A stretch of 64,000 nucleotides of DNA from Scheffersomyces stipitis CBS 6054 (Eukaryota; Ascomycota; Pichiomycetes; Serinales; Debaryomycetaceae): contig NC_009068.1 in NCBI RefSeq assembly GCF_000209165.1, positions 62,001-126,000 on the forward strand, read 5' to 3'. Each line of letters opens with the position of its first letter. Within the stretch, counting starts at the first letter, position 1. Of this stretch, positions 9,558 to 20,510 are shown in pieces. The translations under genes were made by a program, and so were the position numbers. The notes under the pieces were generated by a model, which had not been told where the DNA came from, made no database searches, and saw only the letters and a program-made list of their open reading frames with translations.

Positions 9558-10295
9558 ATGTCCCCTCATAAATCTACAGACATATCTGCGTTGGAAACGT
9601 CAGAAACTGAGTCTTTTTCATCAGAGCAGAGCAGAAAGAATAAGCAGAAACCAGAAGATGGAGAAATAGATCAAGAGATATCATTGGATGCTTTATTTTC
9701 GGAACTAAGTAAAGAAAATCAGCAGTTAAATAACCTTCGAGAAGAAGAATTGGTTGTAGACAATGAGGACAACTTCAAAAAGATTCAAAAATCGATTTCC
9801 AGATTACCTAAAATCGAGAGTTCATTAGAGAAAAATCTTGAAATAGGAGCACAAGCACAAAAGAACACGAAACACTCAGATATTACCAGAATTTATGATC
9901 CAATTACAGTGAAACAAAAAGTTGAAAGTTCAGATTCTATGGACAGTGGATCTAAGTGGTTCAACATGAAGCTGCCGGAAATGACGGCACTGGTCAAGAG
10001 AGATTTGCAAGTAATTCAACAGAGAAGTGCTTTGGATCCCAAGAGACATTACAAGAAGGACAAGTGGAGCATACCCAAGTACTTTCAAATGGGAACGATA
10101 ATCGAGGGCAACACTGAGTTCTACTCTGCCAGATTATCGAGAAAACAGAGAGGTACGACCTTAGTAGATGAAATATTGCATGATGATGATACCAAGAAGT
10201 ACTTCAAGAGAAAGTACAGTGAAATCCAGGACAAGAAGACCAGTGGCCGCAAGGGCAATTACAAGAAAGTGAAGGAAATGAGAAAGAGATACTAG
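9558..10295 (+). CDS. FCF2: Fcf2 pre-rRNA processing protein
   Basis: An essential nucleolar factor of the small-subunit processome needed for early cleavages of 35S pre-rRNA and 18S rRNA production. The 245 aa comprise an acidic, variable N-terminal half and a conserved Fcf2 domain from about residue 130: SKWFNMKLPEM, then VKRDLQVIQQRSALDPKRHYKK, then FQMGTIIEG and a very basic C-terminus ending MRKRY. The ALDPKRHYKK core is diagnostic. The RRPE/PAC pair upstream supports co-regulation with other ribosome-biogenesis genes. Two CTG codons fall just before the core and may be serine. Confidence 0.93.
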   Translation: MSPHKSTDISALETSETESFSSEQSRKNKQKPEDGEIDQEISLDALFSELSKENQQLNNLREEELVVDNEDNFKKIQKSISRLPKIESSLEKNLEIGAQAQKNTKHSDITRIYDPITVKQKVESSDSMDSGSKWFNMKLPEMTALVKRDLQVIQQRSALDPKRHYKKDKWSIPKYFQMGTIIEGNTEFYSARLSRKQRGTTLVDEILHDDDTKKYFKRKYSEIQDKKTSGRKGNYKKVKEMRKRY

Positions 10296-10608
10296 GCATG
10301 TGCCATTTGCATTGAATAGATATTCAAAAAACATAATACATGACATAAGGAAAATTGTCGTAGAAACAGTGGAAGCGGTTAAAGGAAAAGTAGTAAAAGA
10401 TGGTACAAGTCTAAACTACTATTCTACAATATTCTATAGCAATATGTATATATAAAACAACCTAACAGCCGATGCAGAAATGAGAATCACCTAAGTGGTT
10501 CCCAGAAGAAGTATAGTCGTGAGATTTTCATTATGGATCTATCAAATACAATTTTTGTATGAAATGCAGCGAAATCAAGCTAGGAATTCCAGGAGAAAAG
10601 TGATCTGG
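10296..10608. other. Convergent intergenic region
   Basis: About 310 bp between the converging FCF2 and the minus-strand gene at 10609. AT-rich with TATATATA-like efficiency elements of yeast 3' ends near 10444-10455; no gene seen. Confidence 0.6.
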
Positions 10609-11688
10609 CTATTCTTCCAAACCGGCCCGCTTGAACACGTCCAGTCTGACCTGTTCCCAGAGGCCTTTTTTCTCATCCTTAGAGAGCTTGATTTTCTTGT
10701 TTTCTGGATGCAACAGGTGTTGCAATTGTTGTTGTTTCAACTGTTTCTTTAGCAAATCTGATTTGAGCTTGTATTCATGTGCCGTGGTGGCAGCTGCTGC
10801 CAAGTTAATCAAGTAGTTCCGGATGGCGATCTCCTTGAACTTGAACTTCAAAAAGGTCTGCTGATGGTTGATTCCCGTCGAGCTGTTGATCTGGAGAAGT
10901 CTGGATTGTTTGACAGAAATTTCAGCGACGGACTTTTTGAATGACAAGTCCAAGTTGTGCTCGCCATACAAGTCTGACGAGAACAAGGTGTAGATCAACT
11001 CTTTATCAGTTATGTGTGGCTGGATTAATACGATGTGACAGAGCGAAGCCAAATCACCTATGAGCTGTGGAAGAGAGTTCTGGTTGTATTGAAAATCTGG
11101 CGTAGAGGAGATCATGGGCAACTGGATAAGCATCAATTTACACCTGGTAACGTTGAGATTCCAGTCAATGAGCGATTCTGGAACGTTTTGGTACTGGAGA
11201 TCGGAGCCTAGAGAGATTTTGTACAATTCTTCAGCATCAAGATCGTCGTTGACAAGGCGTCGAAGAGCATTGGGGTTATTGTTCAGAAACGGCAGCTGCG
11301 ACTGTTGCTGTTGTTCGAGCTTCTGTTCCCGGAAGTAATTCTCGTGCAATACAATGTCGTTTACAAGCTGTTCTACAGTCGTGGAGATGGGTTCCAGGTC
11401 TTCTGGAATGGTAGCTGTAGAAGAAGAGTATATGGACGGAGCTGAGCGCACCGATCTTTTGCCTGAAATCGCCGAGAAAATCGACAGCAGCAGCGAGCGG
11501 TACAGCGACTGGTATTTCTGACCACCGTTGTTATATTGAGAAGGCGCTGAGCGGATGGACATGGCCGACGTCAGCGTGAGCACTGACGGAGGTAATTGTT
11601 GGTAAATGGCATTTCTGGCAGAGTCCTTGAAATGAGAAGGAGCCGACGAGCCTTGACCCGTTGGTCTTCCGAGTGGTGAGCCGAACAT
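10609..11688 (-). CDS. Unrecognised protein, 359 aa
   Basis: I do not recognise the family. The N-terminus (1-110) is rich in Ser, Pro, Gln and Tyr and contains a motif repeated twice: IRSAPSQY and VRSAPSIY (around residues 46 and 80). Residues about 110-330 look folded: a helical stretch TTVEQLVNDIVLHENYF, then a segment rich in Leu/Ile, then a conserved-looking helix LKFKFKEIAIRNYLINLAAAATTAHEYK. The end is Gln-rich, then basic (KKIKLSKDEKKGLWEQVRLDVFKRAG). No signal peptide or membrane segment is seen. Even composition, an ATG start and the absence of overlapping candidates make it a real gene. The overall style resembles a transcription or chromatin accessory factor, but this is a guess. 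Confidence 0.75.
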   Translation of the reverse strand: MFGSPLGRPTGQGSSAPSHFKDSARNAIYQQLPPSVLTLTSAMSIRSAPSQYNNGGQKYQSLYRSLLLSIFSAISGKRSVRSAPSIYSSSTATIPEDLEPISTTVEQLVNDIVLHENYFREQKLEQQQQSQLPFLNNNPNALRRLVNDDLDAEELYKISLGSDLQYQNVPESLIDWNLNVTRCKLMLIQLPMISSTPDFQYNQNSLPQLIGDLASLCHIVLIQPHITDKELIYTLFSSDLYGEHNLDLSFKKSVAEISVKQSRLLQINSSTGINHQQTFLKFKFKEIAIRNYLINLAAAATTAHEYKLKSDLLKKQLKQQQLQHLLHPENKKIKLSKDEKKGLWEQVRLDVFKRAGLEE

Positions 11689-14051
11689 GGTCTACGTGAC
11701 GGCAGATCCGATGGAGTAAATATGGTCAAACTAATCACTGGCAGGGAGCGACAACAACGTAGTTACTGGTGCTAATACTTTGATGCGAGTTCAACGGATC
11801 TATTGCTGTGGATTCATACAACAGTCGGAGAATAGTGAAAAATTGCGTTTTTCCGGAACACAGCACTACAAGTATACTTCGGAACAACCAATATAGTTAT
11901 TCTTGCTATTGCTATACCTTTGAAAATGGGCTGCACAGGTTACTGGAAGAAAAATCAAGTTCCAGATAGAGTGTGAATTTGGAGATATGGAAAAACTCAG
12001 GAGACGACCAGAAAAATGAGGCGTCTGACCGGATAAACAGAGGAAGACTGATCCACAGACGTGTTCTGATACTGGATACGTGATTGTGGAGGGTTTATTA
12101 TGGTGAATTCCTCCTCGTTTAGTCTGTAGTTCAAAAGAAGTCTAGGGCCAAGTAACTGCTATCATATACTAATTTAAAATTAACAAACGATATTCAGGAA
12201 AAATTCTCCTATTGAGGGGCCGGAACTATCTGCAGGTAATATCATAAAAGAAATTAAGTCCCACACGCATGCGCAATTCTCCGGTGCATAAGCAGTCCTG
12301 GCGGGTGAAAATCGGAAAAACTCCTCTGCTGTGGAACAATCGCCAAAAAATATTTGCTGGAGAAACTTCCGGCAATATGATGATCATTCATTTTTCCAAG
12401 CAAATGGCCAAGAACTGCTACCATTATCTCTGCGATTTTGTCTTGGTAGCTACAGTGATTACGTGTTTGATATCTTGTAGGTGCTTTGGTTGAGAGTAGA
12501 GGGTGCGTGTTTGCTATGTCACTTTACCCTGTCATTTATTGTAGTATGAAGCTGAAGCTGTTGATGAAAATGGCATGCTTTTCAAGACCTTTGGAGACGT
12601 CGCGATACACAGGCGTGATTTCTTGTCCAGACAGCAATTAGTCGTGCTTTCGCTTCTTTTCTCTCAAAAAGCACTTGAGCAATCATCAGATTTGTAGTCA
12701 TTTCTTACAGTTGCCTTTTTCGTATTGCGGTCCACAGTACTTCACTCCAGATGACATGCAATATGTCCGAAAATACTGCCTAATTTCGTCTTTTGCCGTA
12801 GCTATATCCCCAGTCACGGCTCCAGATTCTCCGGGATTCCCCAACTTTGCTGGTGGCTCTACTTTCGGAGAAACTTTGGTAGCTGACCTGCGCTGCACTC
12901 TCCAGGATTAAATCTTTTAATAGGCTTTTTCAAATCACAAAACAAAGACTTCATTGTCAATGCAGCAATTGCAGGATTTTCAGAACTTGATAACTTAGGC
13001 AACCATAATTGAACTTGGATCAGGAGCCCCCACGTCTCCACAATATAGGCGGAGAAATATAACTCAATATCAGCTCCCTCTTTGCTATGCCTCCACGTCT
13101 GTTCCTCCATACCGGGTAATCAAGACCGGTTGCAAAAGCTGTACATTCTGGAAGTAGCTTCTTCGTGCATTCTTTCTTGCCTGTATATGATGGACCTTCA
13201 TGGATTGGATTTGCTATTCCGGGACTGTTGCCTCATTAGGTGTTAGGATTGTAAATCCAACGAATGCGGAACATCTGCTGATTAAGTAAGCTAGCTACGA
13301 CTTGAAACTGGTTCCCAATTATTTTCCATATAGCACCGCAAATCGATGTAAAATATGGTCATTGGTTACTAGGCTAGCTGGTGTTGAATGGAGTTTGGTT
13401 TATATGCAAAAGGTAGTTATTGCTTATATAATATGTCTTGTAGTAACCTGGTAGCGCAAGCGTAGATTCTGGATCAAGTACGCCAAAATAGTAAGACTGA
13501 ATTTGATTTTATCTACAAGATCCAAAGGTAACAGAAATCCCGAAAGTCAGTAGCAGTGAATGCACATAATGGTTTCCTGACAGAAGGTAGCTGAGGTCAT
13601 CAAACATATAAATAGAAACAATCTGCTATTCCACAATTGCAGAAATATCAGAATATATGGATGTGCCAACTTTTGAAACTACACATTTTAGGCACTTTTT
13701 GTTAGCTTTTAGTTTGAAATCTGGAGATATCAGGGTGAAGAATTTATGGTGTTGTATATAAGAGAATTTTCAAAAAGTACACTTTTGCAATGAGAACCAC
13801 TAGAAACCAGAGTCAAATAAGAAGTTATCCTATAGTGTTGTAAAATAGAAAATTTATCCGACTTTAAGTCACAGTCCGTGGAATTAAGCCGATGCCAAGT
13901 TCATTCAATTATTCACTCGTTCGCATACTTAATTATTCATAAGGAGCTTTACGTAACTGATTACGTAATCTAATACTCAAAACAGAGAATGGTAATTGAC
14001 AATATATGATCTCTATTCTCTTTCTTTGTTAGGTCGTCCATCAAAATCGCC
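11689..14051. other. 2.4 kb divergent intergenic region upstream of NUP159
   Basis: No gene is supported. The longest frames (74-83 codons at 12269, 12675 and 12859) overlap one another on opposite strands and show no family features. No tRNA box or LTR end was found. This is unusually long for the promoter of a housekeeping nucleoporin, so an undetected RNA gene or element relic remains possible. Confidence 0.4.
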
Positions 14052-17000
14052 ATGGATTCAATTGAGGAAGTCAATACAGACGATTTTGGGTTCAGTCTTG
14101 CTACGGATGAGAAGGGATTCTCGGTGTTCGGCTCCACTATAGACTTTGAGGTTCACGAAGAGCCTTTGAATTTGCTTGCAATAGGAAACAAATCAGGAAT
14201 CATTGCCATTTCCAACGTTACCACCTTGTGTTTAGACACTCTAAGTGCAGTAGACAAGTTAATTGAAGAGAGCCACAATAGTCCGGAAGCTGAGGAAGCC
14301 AAAGAGACTCTTTTGCGACTGGTAGCTGGAGATGACCTAGAGATCAAACAAGTTTTTTTCAGTCCTGATGAACAAACTCTATTTGTTGTGAATAACAACA
14401 AGTTGCAAAAGTTAAGCGCAAAGAAATTTATTGCTGGCGAGGGTTCCAGTTTGGCTGATTACGAAATTGGGGTAGCAATTATCAAAAATGTGATCCCTTC
14501 ACCTGTTCACAATGAGAAGTTCCTCGTTTTGGACGATTCCAATACGCTTTTCTTATGGGAGAAAAGCAGCTTGGAAACTGTAGGCTCAAACATTGCTTCA
14601 GCGTGCTGGTCTAGAGACGGAAGTTCGTATTCGTACATTATAAACAATACAACGACTATCACAAATAGTGCAGATTCGACGCACATACCAATAGACGTGT
14701 CTCAGGACGAAGAATACGAGTCGGACAATTATCATATTAAGCAGATCTTCGACCTTAAAACCAAATTTATAGCTATCTTTGAGCTGAATGACTCGGAATT
14801 GGACTACCATACTACCAAGGCATACTATATAGAAAAGACAAGTTCTGGCTATGCTACTCAGAAACTAGAGTTAGAACCCCCGTCGAATACCGTTTCTCGT
14901 CACTTGACTTACTACACGACCTGGATATCCGAATGGAAGAGAAACGAGACTCTTTTCTTCTTTTCTTCAGGCTCATCCACAGATGTTGATTCACTAGTTT
15001 CAGACGCTTCTGGATTCAAAATCTTGCAATTAGAGGATACAAACAGAGCGCTGTTCCCCATTGATGATGAGGCAGATGTAGACACTTCACCTGTAGGTAT
15101 GGCCGTTGATTTGCGAGCCTTTGAAGCTGTCGTCAAGGAACCTTGTTCAGGTGTAGAAGAAGTCAAAGGAAAGTTGCCTAAGGTATATACATTATTGCAC
15201 ACGGGAAAGTTAATTGCCTGGTGGGTGTTTGACAAACACGGCGTATTAGATGGGACCGTTGACTTGCAGAGAGCATATTCTGCTTTTCCTGCTGTTGAAA
15301 GGGACATCTCTTCATCTATTTCTGTAATTAAGGAGACACCATCCTCTCAATCAGAAGATTCTACAACTAAAGGCACCTTTGATGGTTCCATTGGATTTGG
15401 AAGTAGTTCTACTAGATTTGGCAGTAGCACTGGAGCAAATGAAGTTGCTGGTGGTGCTTTTGGTAGTACCTCTGGAGCATTTGGAAACTTGCTGACATCT
15501 GATAAAACTCCTAGTAAAACGGCAGAAGAAGGACCAACACTGTTTGGAAGTGTTGCCTTTGGATCCGCAGCTCCAACTTCACAACCAGCTGCCTTTGGAT
15601 CATCACCGCAGGCTTCGAAACCAGTTGCTTCTGGTATTGGGGCTACACCTGCATTTGGATCTGTAGGCTTTGGAGCACCTTCTTTTGGATCTACCAGTTT
15701 TGTTAATGCAAATTCCAGTGTTATTCCAACAGCTTCTCTGAAATCAACCTTTTCTAACTACGCCAATACTCCCTCTGGGTTTGGAGCATCCACTGCGAAA
15801 GCATCACCATTTGGAAACCTTACTTCAGGTTCAGGAAGTTCTCCATTTGCCAGTATAGGTAGTGGTGACAAGGAGTCACCATTTGGCAAACTCCAAGAAT
15901 CAAAATCAATATTCGGACAGGAGAGTAACGAAGGTAAGCCTTCTAGTTTTGGCAGCACCGCGAATGTGGAATCCCCATTTGCTAAGCTTGGTAATTTGGA
16001 CATAAACAAAGATGGTTTTGGTGAACCAAAAGAATCTCCATTCGCTTCACTTGCACAGGATACAAAACCAAAAGAATCTCCATTCGCTTCTTTTGCACAA
16101 GATACAAAACAGGTGTCTCCATTTTCTTCCCTTGCACAAGACAAAAAACCAAGCGATTCTCCGTTTTCTTCTCTTGGACAGGAAAGAGAATCAAAGGAAT
16201 CTCCATTCGCTTCTTTAAAGCAGACTACTAAATTCGAATCACCATTTGCGAAGTTAGAACCTTTTAAACGAGGTGAAAAACAACTCACAGAATTGGAATC
16301 CTTACGTAAACACGATTCTGCGGAGAGTGAGTCAACCATTGGAAGTTATGTCAATGTTGAAGGATCCAATGAGCCACTGTTTGGAGATCTTGCGATAATT
16401 GACAACTCAGATAAAGCTGCCTTTGGCAGCAATAAATCAGCGTTTGGAGGCTTCGGTGGTTCGTCAACAAAATCTTTTGGCTCCGCCTTTGGTTCATCCT
16501 TGACAACTACACAACAAGCAGTACAGGATTCTCTGGATTCAGATGAGACATACGACAGTGAGGAATCATCACAAGAAGAAAATCTGCAAGCTGTGGATGT
16601 AAGAGCTGAAGAAGTTCGTGAACATTCATATACTATAGCAGGAGGAAGAGGAAATTACATAAATGATTCGACTTCTTACGATGAACAAATTCCTGACAAG
16701 CTGACGCTCAACAAGGAAGCAAACAAGCTCAATGAATTCATGTTGTCCAGAGGTACCAGAGAAAAAATTGTTGAAGATTCGTCTGAAAGCTACGAAGAAA
16801 TGGCTCAACATCATTCAGGCGGATATATTAGCGACGAGAGTTATGAAGATTTGGAAGAAGAAGACGAAATTGAAAAATTACTAGCAAATAGACCACCGGC
16901 AAATCCTGAACTTTTGAAGTTTGATGGCCTTGAAAAAGGTATTAAAGCTACGAAGAACCCAATTGAAGATATGATATCAACCATCTTCCAGAATACTACT

Positions 17001-17687
17001 GGCCAATTAAAGATATTGGAGAGAAACAGTGACAAGATCATTGGTTTTATTGATGAACACGACTACGAGACCTCTTATTCTGATGCTGCTCTCAAATACC
17101 CTGACTACTGGCATTTGGCCTCCTCACACAACATTGGAATTCTTGCAAAAGAAGAGATTCAGGATATCACTGCAATCATAGAACAAGCAGAATTGCAAGA
17201 AACAAAGTCTAAGAAGTTGGAAGATGAGGTGAAACTATTGCAACAGAAGAGAATCCAATTGGACAAGCTTATCAGCCACTTATCTATAATCAGCAAGTCT
17301 GAAACTGATCCGTTGTTGAAGAGTAGGCCCTTGGATCTTGCCAACGAAGCACTTCAAGTCAGCATTCGTAAGAAGTTGACTAGAGTCAAGCTGTTGGAAA
17401 GGGAGTTGATATCCAAGATGATGCCTTTAAAGGCTAGATGTTCCGTTAATGAAGGAATTGCTCTGAACCTTGAGAAGGTTACTCTTAAACTCCACAGCAA
17501 CGTTGCTGATCAAAGGGCCAGGATCGACGTTTTGTTGAAAGAAGTAGAGGAGTTGTCAGTTAATGAAAAGAAGGAGATTCCTCTCATAGAAGCATCGTAT
17601 AACACTGGTTCGATCAAAGCCATTGCGAAAACGAGATTGAGTAATCGTTTGAAAGATTCTTCTAAAGTCACAAAAGTGAAGTTCTAA
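14052..17687 (+). CDS. NUP159: Nucleoporin Nup159 (FG nucleoporin, cytoplasmic filament)
   Basis: Sits on the cytoplasmic face of the nuclear pore with Nup82 and Nsp1 and recruits the helicase Dbp5 for mRNA export. The 1211 aa show the expected order: an N-terminal beta-propeller-type domain (about 1-400), FG repeats (about 445-815) including a run of SPFASL-type repeats with 14-17-residue spacing (about 636-730), an acidic linker with LDSDETYDSEESSQEE (about 825-850) where the dynein light chain Dyn2 sites lie in S. cerevisiae, and a C-terminal coiled coil (about 1035-1170) for Nup82/Nsp1 binding. The length is slightly below the 1460 aa of S. cerevisiae. The ATG in ATCGCCATGG is the first in frame. 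Confidence 0.92.
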   Translation: MDSIEEVNTDDFGFSLATDEKGFSVFGSTIDFEVHEEPLNLLAIGNKSGIIAISNVTTLCLDTLSAVDKLIEESHNSPEAEEAKETLLRLVAGDDLEIKQVFFSPDEQTLFVVNNNKLQKLSAKKFIAGEGSSLADYEIGVAIIKNVIPSPVHNEKFLVLDDSNTLFLWEKSSLETVGSNIASACWSRDGSSYSYIINNTTTITNSADSTHIPIDVSQDEEYESDNYHIKQIFDLKTKFIAIFELNDSELDYHTTKAYYIEKTSSGYATQKLELEPPSNTVSRHLTYYTTWISEWKRNETLFFFSSGSSTDVDSLVSDASGFKILQLEDTNRALFPIDDEADVDTSPVGMAVDLRAFEAVVKEPCSGVEEVKGKLPKVYTLLHTGKLIAWWVFDKHGVLDGTVDLQRAYSAFPAVERDISSSISVIKETPSSQSEDSTTKGTFDGSIGFGSSSTRFGSSTGANEVAGGAFGSTSGAFGNLLTSDKTPSKTAEEGPTLFGSVAFGSAAPTSQPAAFGSSPQASKPVASGIGATPAFGSVGFGAPSFGSTSFVNANSSVIPTASLKSTFSNYANTPSGFGASTAKASPFGNLTSGSGSSPFASIGSGDKESPFGKLQESKSIFGQESNEGKPSSFGSTANVESPFAKLGNLDINKDGFGEPKESPFASLAQDTKPKESPFASFAQDTKQVSPFSSLAQDKKPSDSPFSSLGQERESKESPFASLKQTTKFESPFAKLEPFKRGEKQLTELESLRKHDSAESESTIGSYVNVEGSNEPLFGDLAIIDNSDKAAFGSNKSAFGGFGGSSTKSFGSAFGSSLTTTQQAVQDSLDSDETYDSEESSQEENLQAVDVRAEEVREHSYTIAGGRGNYINDSTSYDEQIPDKLTLNKEANKLNEFMLSRGTREKIVEDSSESYEEMAQHHSGGYISDESYEDLEEEDEIEKLLANRPPANPELLKFDGLEKGIKATKNPIEDMISTIFQNTTGQLKILERNSDKIIGFIDEHDYETSYSDAALKYPDYWHLASSHNIGILAKEEIQDITAIIEQAELQETKSKKLEDEVKLLQQKRIQLDKLISHLSIISKSETDPLLKSRPLDLANEALQVSIRKKLTRVKLLERELISKMMPLKARCSVNEGIALNLEKVTLKLHSNVADQRARIDVLLKEVEELSVNEKKEIPLIEASYNTGSIKAIAKTRLSNRLKDSSKVTKVKF

Positions 17688-18074
17688 TACAGAAATAATT
17701 CAATTTTGTATTCTAGCAACGCGAGCCAGCGACTATAACATATAGTGCTCTTATATATATAATTCCGTATTAATGTTTCAAGAGGAGCTCTCTAAATGGC
17801 CAAATATACCATATATATTCAACTTTGATTGTGTAGTCAACTCTCAGATCTCATAGTAAAACTGTATACATCTTCAAATATAAGATCTAGGCTCGCAATA
17901 CTTCTATTAAATAATTTTTCGCTTGCATGCGCAACTGACGTAAACAAAAACATAAAGTTTTGAAACATATCAAACGTTCTGCGTTTCTCTTCTTTCTTGT
18001 CACTCTCCTCAATTTCAAAGAATAGAACACTTGTACCATAGATAGCATAGATCCATGTATTTTTAAGACACGTG
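17688..18074. other. Intergenic: NUP159 3' end and BIK1 promoter
   Basis: About 390 bp. TATATA-rich 3'-end signals near 17740-17765 and 17810; a CACGTG E-box at 18069-18074 directly abuts the BIK1 ATG. Confidence 0.55.
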
Positions 18075-19772
18075 ATGAGCGACTTTATAGGACAGAAGGT
18101 TGCCATACCTGGCACTAGTGGCCACGGCATTTTGAGATACTGTGGACCAATCCGGGGCAAAGTTGGAATATTTGGAGGTGTTGAATTGATAGGACCAATA
18201 GCAGCTTCACGTGGTAAGAACTCTGGGGCTGTAGATGGAGTCCAGTACTTTGAGGTGGAGATACCACAAACTGGGTTGTTTCTTCCACTAGAAAGATTGA
18301 AGCTGTGCAATGCACAATTAGCTCAGAAACGAGAAAGACCTACCAGTAGTGCTAGCATCAGCAAGGAAACAGCCATTGGCGTTCAGCAGACGAAAAGAGT
18401 CGCTGGAAGGTCAAGAAGTGCGGAAATCAAGCAGCCTTTAGCGCCCTCTAGAAGTGTCAACCAACAAGCTTTACAGATCCAGAAAAATAGGGTCAGTATA
18501 ATAGGAGGATCGGGAAGAAATACACCAGTAAAACCAAGTAGTATGGCCAATCCTTCGAATTCAGTTGAAAAAGACAAGCAAGTAGAGCGTCTTGAAGCCG
18601 AAATACAAATCATTAAATCCAAGCACAACCAGGAACTACTAGAGAAAATGGCGATATTGAACGAACTTGAAACGGCTGTTCAAGAAATACAACCATTGAT
18701 TGGCAAATACGAGTCTGAGTTGAATGAAAAGGACAAGAAGCTCTTGAAGCAGAAACAGGACTTTGAGAAGCAGAAGGACGAATGGAAGAAGACATTTGAT
18801 CTCATGGCTCTTGAACGTCAGGATTATGACGATCAACTAAACCAGAGAGAACTGCTTTTGGAGACAAAAGAAAGCGAAATTCAAGAGTTAAAGAATCGTG
18901 TACGAGGGGGACAAGAAACTCAGGACAAAGATACCCAGGGCAATGCTGAAATCGGGCAATTGAAAGTGCAGCTAGAAAAGGCAGAAAAGAATGTCTATCA
19001 GTTGGAATTGCAACTAAGCAATTTGACGGACATGAACCAAAGGCTTCAGGATAAAGTACAGGCACAGGCGCAACTAAAGAAGGATGTAGCTATGGATGAA
19101 AATAAAGAAAGGGTCTTAGATCTTGAAGTTGATCAATTGAAACTGCAGCTACTTATGAAGGACGAAGAATTGGCTGCTCTCAGGGAAAACTACGAAAAGC
19201 TCACGGAAAGTTCTCTTTCAGCCAAAGTGAATTCGGTAACCTTGGAGAATGACAATAGAATTCAAGAAGAGTTGGAACAACAGAGACAGAAGAATATAGA
19301 ATTGGAGCGCAAAGTTGACGAGCTTCAACACGAGTTGGAAATACGGCCAACTTTTGATGAATTGGTAGAATTACAGAAGTCTCTAGATGAAGTAGACGAA
19401 TTGCACAAGAATGCATTGGATGCGAAATCACAGGAAATAGAAAAATTGAAAGAGAACAACAAGTCGTTACAAGACAAAGTGGACATGTTCACTACAGCGC
19501 CAGTTGATTTACCTTCGTCGATGTTAACTCCAGGTGGAGTACATTTAAACGACATAAAGGATGATATCAAGATGGATGATTCGTCGCCCGAAGGTACATT
19601 ACCTAGCCCTTCGAAGGATCTCACGTGTGATACCAATTCACCCAGTACTCTTCCTATCTACCAACTGCAAATGAAAACCGATCCCAGTGCAGGGAAGACT
19701 GACTGGTGTGGTCTCTGTGAACGTGATGGTCATAGTAGCATCAACTGTCCATACGAGAACGATATCTTTTGA
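18075..19772 (+). CDS. BIK1: Bik1, CLIP-170-type microtubule plus-end protein
   Basis: Binds growing microtubule ends and links them to dynein, kinesin-8/Kip2 and the kinetochore. I start at the ATG at 18075 because the preceding in-frame codon is GTG. The 565 aa comprise an N-terminal CAP-Gly domain (about 1-75), a basic Ser-rich linker, a long coiled coil (about 165-470) for dimerisation, and a C-terminal CCHC zinc knuckle C-x2-C-x4-H-x4-C (residues 545-558) followed by an aromatic terminal residue, as in S. cerevisiae Bik1. The usual GKNDG core of the CAP-Gly groove reads GKNSG here. It is longer than the 440 aa S. cerevisiae protein, mainly through the coiled coil. Confidence 0.92.
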   Translation: MSDFIGQKVAIPGTSGHGILRYCGPIRGKVGIFGGVELIGPIAASRGKNSGAVDGVQYFEVEIPQTGLFLPLERLKLCNAQLAQKRERPTSSASISKETAIGVQQTKRVAGRSRSAEIKQPLAPSRSVNQQALQIQKNRVSIIGGSGRNTPVKPSSMANPSNSVEKDKQVERLEAEIQIIKSKHNQELLEKMAILNELETAVQEIQPLIGKYESELNEKDKKLLKQKQDFEKQKDEWKKTFDLMALERQDYDDQLNQRELLLETKESEIQELKNRVRGGQETQDKDTQGNAEIGQLKVQLEKAEKNVYQLELQLSNLTDMNQRLQDKVQAQAQLKKDVAMDENKERVLDLEVDQLKLQLLMKDEELAALRENYEKLTESSLSAKVNSVTLENDNRIQEELEQQRQKNIELERKVDELQHELEIRPTFDELVELQKSLDEVDELHKNALDAKSQEIEKLKENNKSLQDKVDMFTTAPVDLPSSMLTPGGVHLNDIKDDIKMDDSSPEGTLPSPSKDLTCDTNSPSTLPIYQLQMKTDPSAGKTDWCGLCERDGHSSINCPYENDIF

Positions 19773-20510
19773 TCATGTTAGTAATCCATGTATACATACA
19801 TAGGCATAAACTATCATAGTTTGAGTAGTTGTCAATTCTATGATTAATAGGTTCCCTGCTAATTTGTAGGTTTCTTAGAATATTTAAGATTCTCACAAAA
19901 AGGGAAGATGATGTACTCTCTAAATCACAAAGGTAACTGCTCCAAATATTGAATTCGAACTTTGGTATTTCAGCCTATGGTATTCAGAGGAAGCTTTTCC
20001 ATCTCGCACAATTGCTATATTTTCTTCTGTAGGCATGTGGTTTTGAGCATGGTCAACTCCGCAAACCAAGACCAAATCTATGTATACAATTATATAGGTA
20101 CTGCATATGTAAAACTCCGTGGGATGAAAACCTGATCTTACTCGAGCATAAAAGAGAAGTTGAAATATATTAGAAACAGATGGTCTTCTCTTTGAAACAT
20201 TTGCATTATTATATATCACAGCATAGAATGTGAAATGCTTCGTACCCATTCTGTTTTTATGGGTCAAACCAGCCAGTTCTATCGAAGAAAGGAAGATCCT
20301 GCATAATTTTAATGAAATATTGATCTTCACATGCTATCCAAAAGAACTAAGCTATATATACGTAATAGCTCCTCAGAATGTTGTAGGATAACAGGGGTCT
20401 GTTTGTAGAGTAGTGGACAATCCCTATCTGCTTTGATTTGCTATAAAGTTTCAAATAGCAATTGTAAGGTGAAGACTTTAATTTATAGGATATAGTGTCA
20501 AATTTCATCA
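19773..20510. other. Intergenic: BIK1 3' region and hydrolase promoter
   Basis: About 740 bp. A minus-strand frame at 19920-20330 starts with GTG, has no recognisable domain and is not called. Nothing else stands out. Confidence 0.5.

Noticed and set aside
15758..16339. 193-codon minus-strand frame inside NUP159
   Set aside because: Mirror image of the SPF repeats on the coding strand; no independent start or domain.
19920..20330. 136-codon minus-strand frame between BIK1 and the hydrolase
   Set aside because: GTG start, no recognisable family, AT-rich intergenic composition.
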